Source of the DNA: an uncultured Alcaligenaceae bacterium
GTDB taxonomy: Bacteria > Pseudomonadota > Gammaproteobacteria > Burkholderiales > Burkholderiaceae_B
DNA: 7,778 nt
Direction of reading: 5' to 3'
Assembly (NCBI GenBank): GCA_937908115.1
Contig: CALEQZ010000076.1
Span: 1 to 7,778, forward strand
The notes under the pieces were generated by a model. The model saw only the letters and a list, made by a program, of their open reading frames with translations, did not search any database and was not told the origin of the DNA. Position 1 is the stretch's first letter, and the number at the start of each line of letters is the position of its first letter. The position numbers were made by a program, and so were the translations under genes. Shown one piece after another: positions 6,515 to 7,778 of the stretch.

Positions 6515-6517
6515 GGT

Positions 6518-7096
6518 TTATTGCACCACGAAAGCGGTGAACAGGACGTCGGTCACGTACTGGCCGTCGGGCAGCGGGGAAAAGGGCTTGTTGACGCTGG
6601 CGGTGATGGCGCGCGCCAGATCCACCTTGCCTTGCGAGCCTTGCAGGTCGGACGGCCTGAGCGAACTGAGCAGCATCACGATGCGGCTGCGCACCTCAGG
6701 CATGAATTTTTCGATGCGGTCGCGCGACTGCTGGTCGGCCACGCGCAGGGTGATGCCCACATGCAGGATGCGTTCGGAGTCGGGGTCCTGCACGGTGACG
6801 GTAAAGGGCTCGAGCGCCACGAAGATGGGCGAGGGCACGGCCGGCGGCGTGGACGGCGGCGCGGTGTAAGTCACTGGCATGGCGCCCTGGGACACGGCGC
6901 TGGCGGGCGAGGCGGGCCCGGCCACTTGCCCCTGCTGCGTGCGGGTGGCGATCAGCCACGTGGCGGCCACGCTCGCACCGGCCACGATGATCAGCGCGAG
7001 CAGCGCGACGAGCGGCTTGAGGAAGCGGCCGCTGCCGCCGGTGCGCATCGGCAGCGTGCTGCGGGCAGGCATGGTGGTGTTCTTGAACGTGGCCAT
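6518..7096 (-). CDS. fliL: FliL, flagellar basal body-associated inner-membrane protein
   Basis: Single-pass inner-membrane protein that surrounds or supports the stator units and affects torque. It is 192 residues. A basic N-terminal tail (1-27) leads to a membrane helix at about 28-50, a Pro/Ala/Ser-rich periplasmic linker (55-88) and the FliL periplasmic domain, with FVALEPFTVTVQD, ERILHVGITLRV and EVRSRIVMLLSSL. The domain resembles the SPFH fold of stomatins according to family knowledge. It is somewhat longer than E. coli FliL because of the tail and linker. An in-frame TGA lies two codons upstream of the ATG at 7096, so that is the earliest possible start. M9 and M17 are alternatives, since no strong ribosome site is seen. 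It is probably the first gene of the fliL-to-fliR unit. Confidence 0.95.
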   Translation of the reverse strand: MATFKNTTMPARSTLPMRTGGSGRFLKPLVALLALIIVAGASVAATWLIATRTQQGQVAGPASPASAVSQGAMPVTYTAPPSTPPAVPSPIFVALEPFTVTVQDPDSERILHVGITLRVADQQSRDRIEKFMPEVRSRIVMLLSSLRPSDLQGSQGKVDLARAITASVNKPFSPLPDGQYVTDVLFTAFVVQ

Positions 7097-7258
7097 CAGG
7101 TATCAGTGCGTGCGTGTGCCGCGAGTGCACGGGTTCTTCGGATGCTCGGGGATTCTCGCGCAAATCGCTCCGGCCGATGGATGGAAAAAGCGGGGCGAAA
7201 CTCGGTCAACTCCAGCTATTGCTGCGCGGCCGGACGAGAGCCGGCCGCGCGGTGTCGT
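7097..7258 (-). other. Intergenic gap between fliK and fliL, possible promoter region
   Basis: These 162 bases hold no credible gene and form by far the largest gap in the fli run. Next to the fliK stop is a perfect hairpin (7224-7250). After it on the - strand comes TTGACC (7204-7209), a fair -35 match, but 17 bases on there is only TTCCAT (7181-7186), a 3-of-6 match to a -10. No convincing sigma-28 or sigma-54 promoter is seen. In E. coli fliL starts its own operon, so a promoter here is reasonable but unproven. Confidence 0.4.
7224..7250. repeat. Perfect 10-bp inverted repeat after fliK
   Basis: GCGCGGCCGG (7224-7233) and CCGGCCGCGC (7241-7250) pair fully around the loop ACGAGAG (7234-7240). 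It starts 8 bases past the fliK stop in the direction of transcription. No T-run follows directly; a TTTTT occurs on the - strand only at 7190-7186, over 30 bases later. It may protect the 3' end of fliK mRNA, cause pausing or help Rho-dependent ending. Confidence 0.6.
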
Positions 7259-7778
7259 TCAGGCGAAGGTATCGACCAGCGCGTCGCTGCGCACCGGGCG
7301 GGCGGCAAGCGCCGGTGTCTCGTCCGGCACATCGGCGGTCGTCGCACCGCCCGTTTCGGGCGCGCCGCCTGCCGGGCGGCCGTCCTGTTGCGCGGGCTGG
7401 TCACTGACGCTGGCCTGGCCAAGCGAAATGCCGGCCTGTGCGAGCGCCTGCTGCAGCTGGGCGAGCGACGATTCCACGGCCTGGCGCACCGCGGCATGCG
7501 GCGACACGAAGGCGGCTTGCGCCACGCCGTCGGACAGGCTGATCGACACCCGCAAGGGGCCGAGGTCCGGGGGATCCAGGCGCAGCTCTGCGGTGTGGCG
7601 CGCACCGTCGGCGGATTGGGTGATCATGACCAGTTGGCGGCCGAGCTCGGCACCCCATTGCGGGTGGCCGAGGGGCGCCGAAACATACGGGCCTTGGACG
7701 CCAGCCGTCTGCGCCGGCGCTGCGTGTCCGGCCGGCGCGCCGGGCGCCGGCGACGCGCCGCCGGCCAGGCTGGCGAGC
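7259..7778 (-). CDS. fliK: FliK, flagellar hook-length control protein, C-terminal part (5' end outside window)
   Basis: Secreted ruler protein that measures the hook and switches export from hook to filament substrates by acting on FlhB. The frame is open from 7777 to TGA at 7261-7259, showing 172 residues of the C-terminal part. An Ala/Gly/Pro-rich stretch leads to the conserved switch domain: HPQWGAELGRQLVMITQ, then AELRLDPPDLGPLRVSISLS, then a VSPHAAVRQAVESSLAQLQQ helix and AGISLGQASVS. These match the Salmonella FliK core (ELxLxPxxLGxxxI, VSPHxxVR). The ATG at 7627 is inside the conserved domain and is not the start. The tail after the core (about 50 residues, Ala/Pro/Thr-rich) is longer than I recall for Salmonella. 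It lies upstream of fliL, as in betaproteobacterial fliEFGHIJK-L loci, separated by a 162-base gap. Confidence 0.93.
   Translation of the reverse strand, partial: LASLAGGASPAPGAPAGHAAPAQTAGVQGPYVSAPLGHPQWGAELGRQLVMITQSADGARHTAELRLDPPDLGPLRVSISLSDGVAQAAFVSPHAAVRQAVESSLAQLQQALAQAGISLGQASVSDQPAQQDGRPAGGAPETGGATTADVPDETPALAARPVRSDALVDTFA

Noticed and set aside
7173..7180. GCCGATGG on the + strand resembling a sigma-28 -10 element
   Set aside because: No TAAA-type -35 element at the proper distance (7154-7161 reads TCTCGCGC), and it points away from fliL into fliK.
1..7778. CRISPR arrays, tRNA or rRNA genes, insertion sequences, phage genes or toxin-antitoxin pairs
   Set aside because: None seen. 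The window is almost fully occupied by chemotaxis and flagellar genes, with no regularly spaced repeats or transposase-like sequence.

Overview
This is a GC-rich stretch of a motility and chemotaxis locus. It holds two chemoreceptor genes on the + strand (1-2628). Facing them on the - strand is a run of late flagellar genes, read in the order fliK (end only), fliL, fliM, fliN, fliO, fliP, fliQ, fliR (7778 down to 2706). The protein sequences, the E. coli-like fliL-to-fliR order, the high GC and the Ala-rich style fit a betaproteobacterium. Alcaligenaceae such as Bordetella or Achromobacter is my best guess, made from memory of those proteins and not from any search.

Layout. Positions 1-966 are the 3' part of a methyl-accepting chemotaxis protein: the end of its HAMP domain plus a complete cytoplasmic signalling domain. 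A 63-base gap with a GC-rich hairpin leads to a complete aer-type gene (1030-2628), with a PAS domain, a membrane hairpin, a HAMP-like linker and a signalling domain about 81% identical to that of its neighbour. A 77-base convergent gap (2629-2705) holds a good intrinsic terminator for aer. From there to 7096, fliR, fliQ, fliP, fliO, fliN, fliM and fliL are packed with gaps of 3-20 bases or a 4-base overlap, as in one operon. A 162-base gap (7097-7258) with a perfect 10-bp inverted repeat separates fliL from the end of fliK, which runs off the window.

How the genes work together. FliM and FliN form the cytoplasmic C-ring, which binds phospho-CheY and sets rotation direction. FliL sits in the inner membrane by the stators. 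FliP, FliQ and FliR form the export gate of the flagellar type III secretion system, and FliO helps assemble FliP. FliK measures the hook and switches export specificity. The two receptors feed the CheA/CheW kinase whose output acts on FliM/FliN.

No new system is evident; nearly every base is explained by well-known genes. The points most worth a second look are a tandem duplication of the N-terminal DDWAAALAEQ motif in FliN with an A7 tract between the copies, an Aer that keeps Tsr-like methylation positions, the near-identical signalling domains of the two receptors, and the structured fliK-fliL gap.
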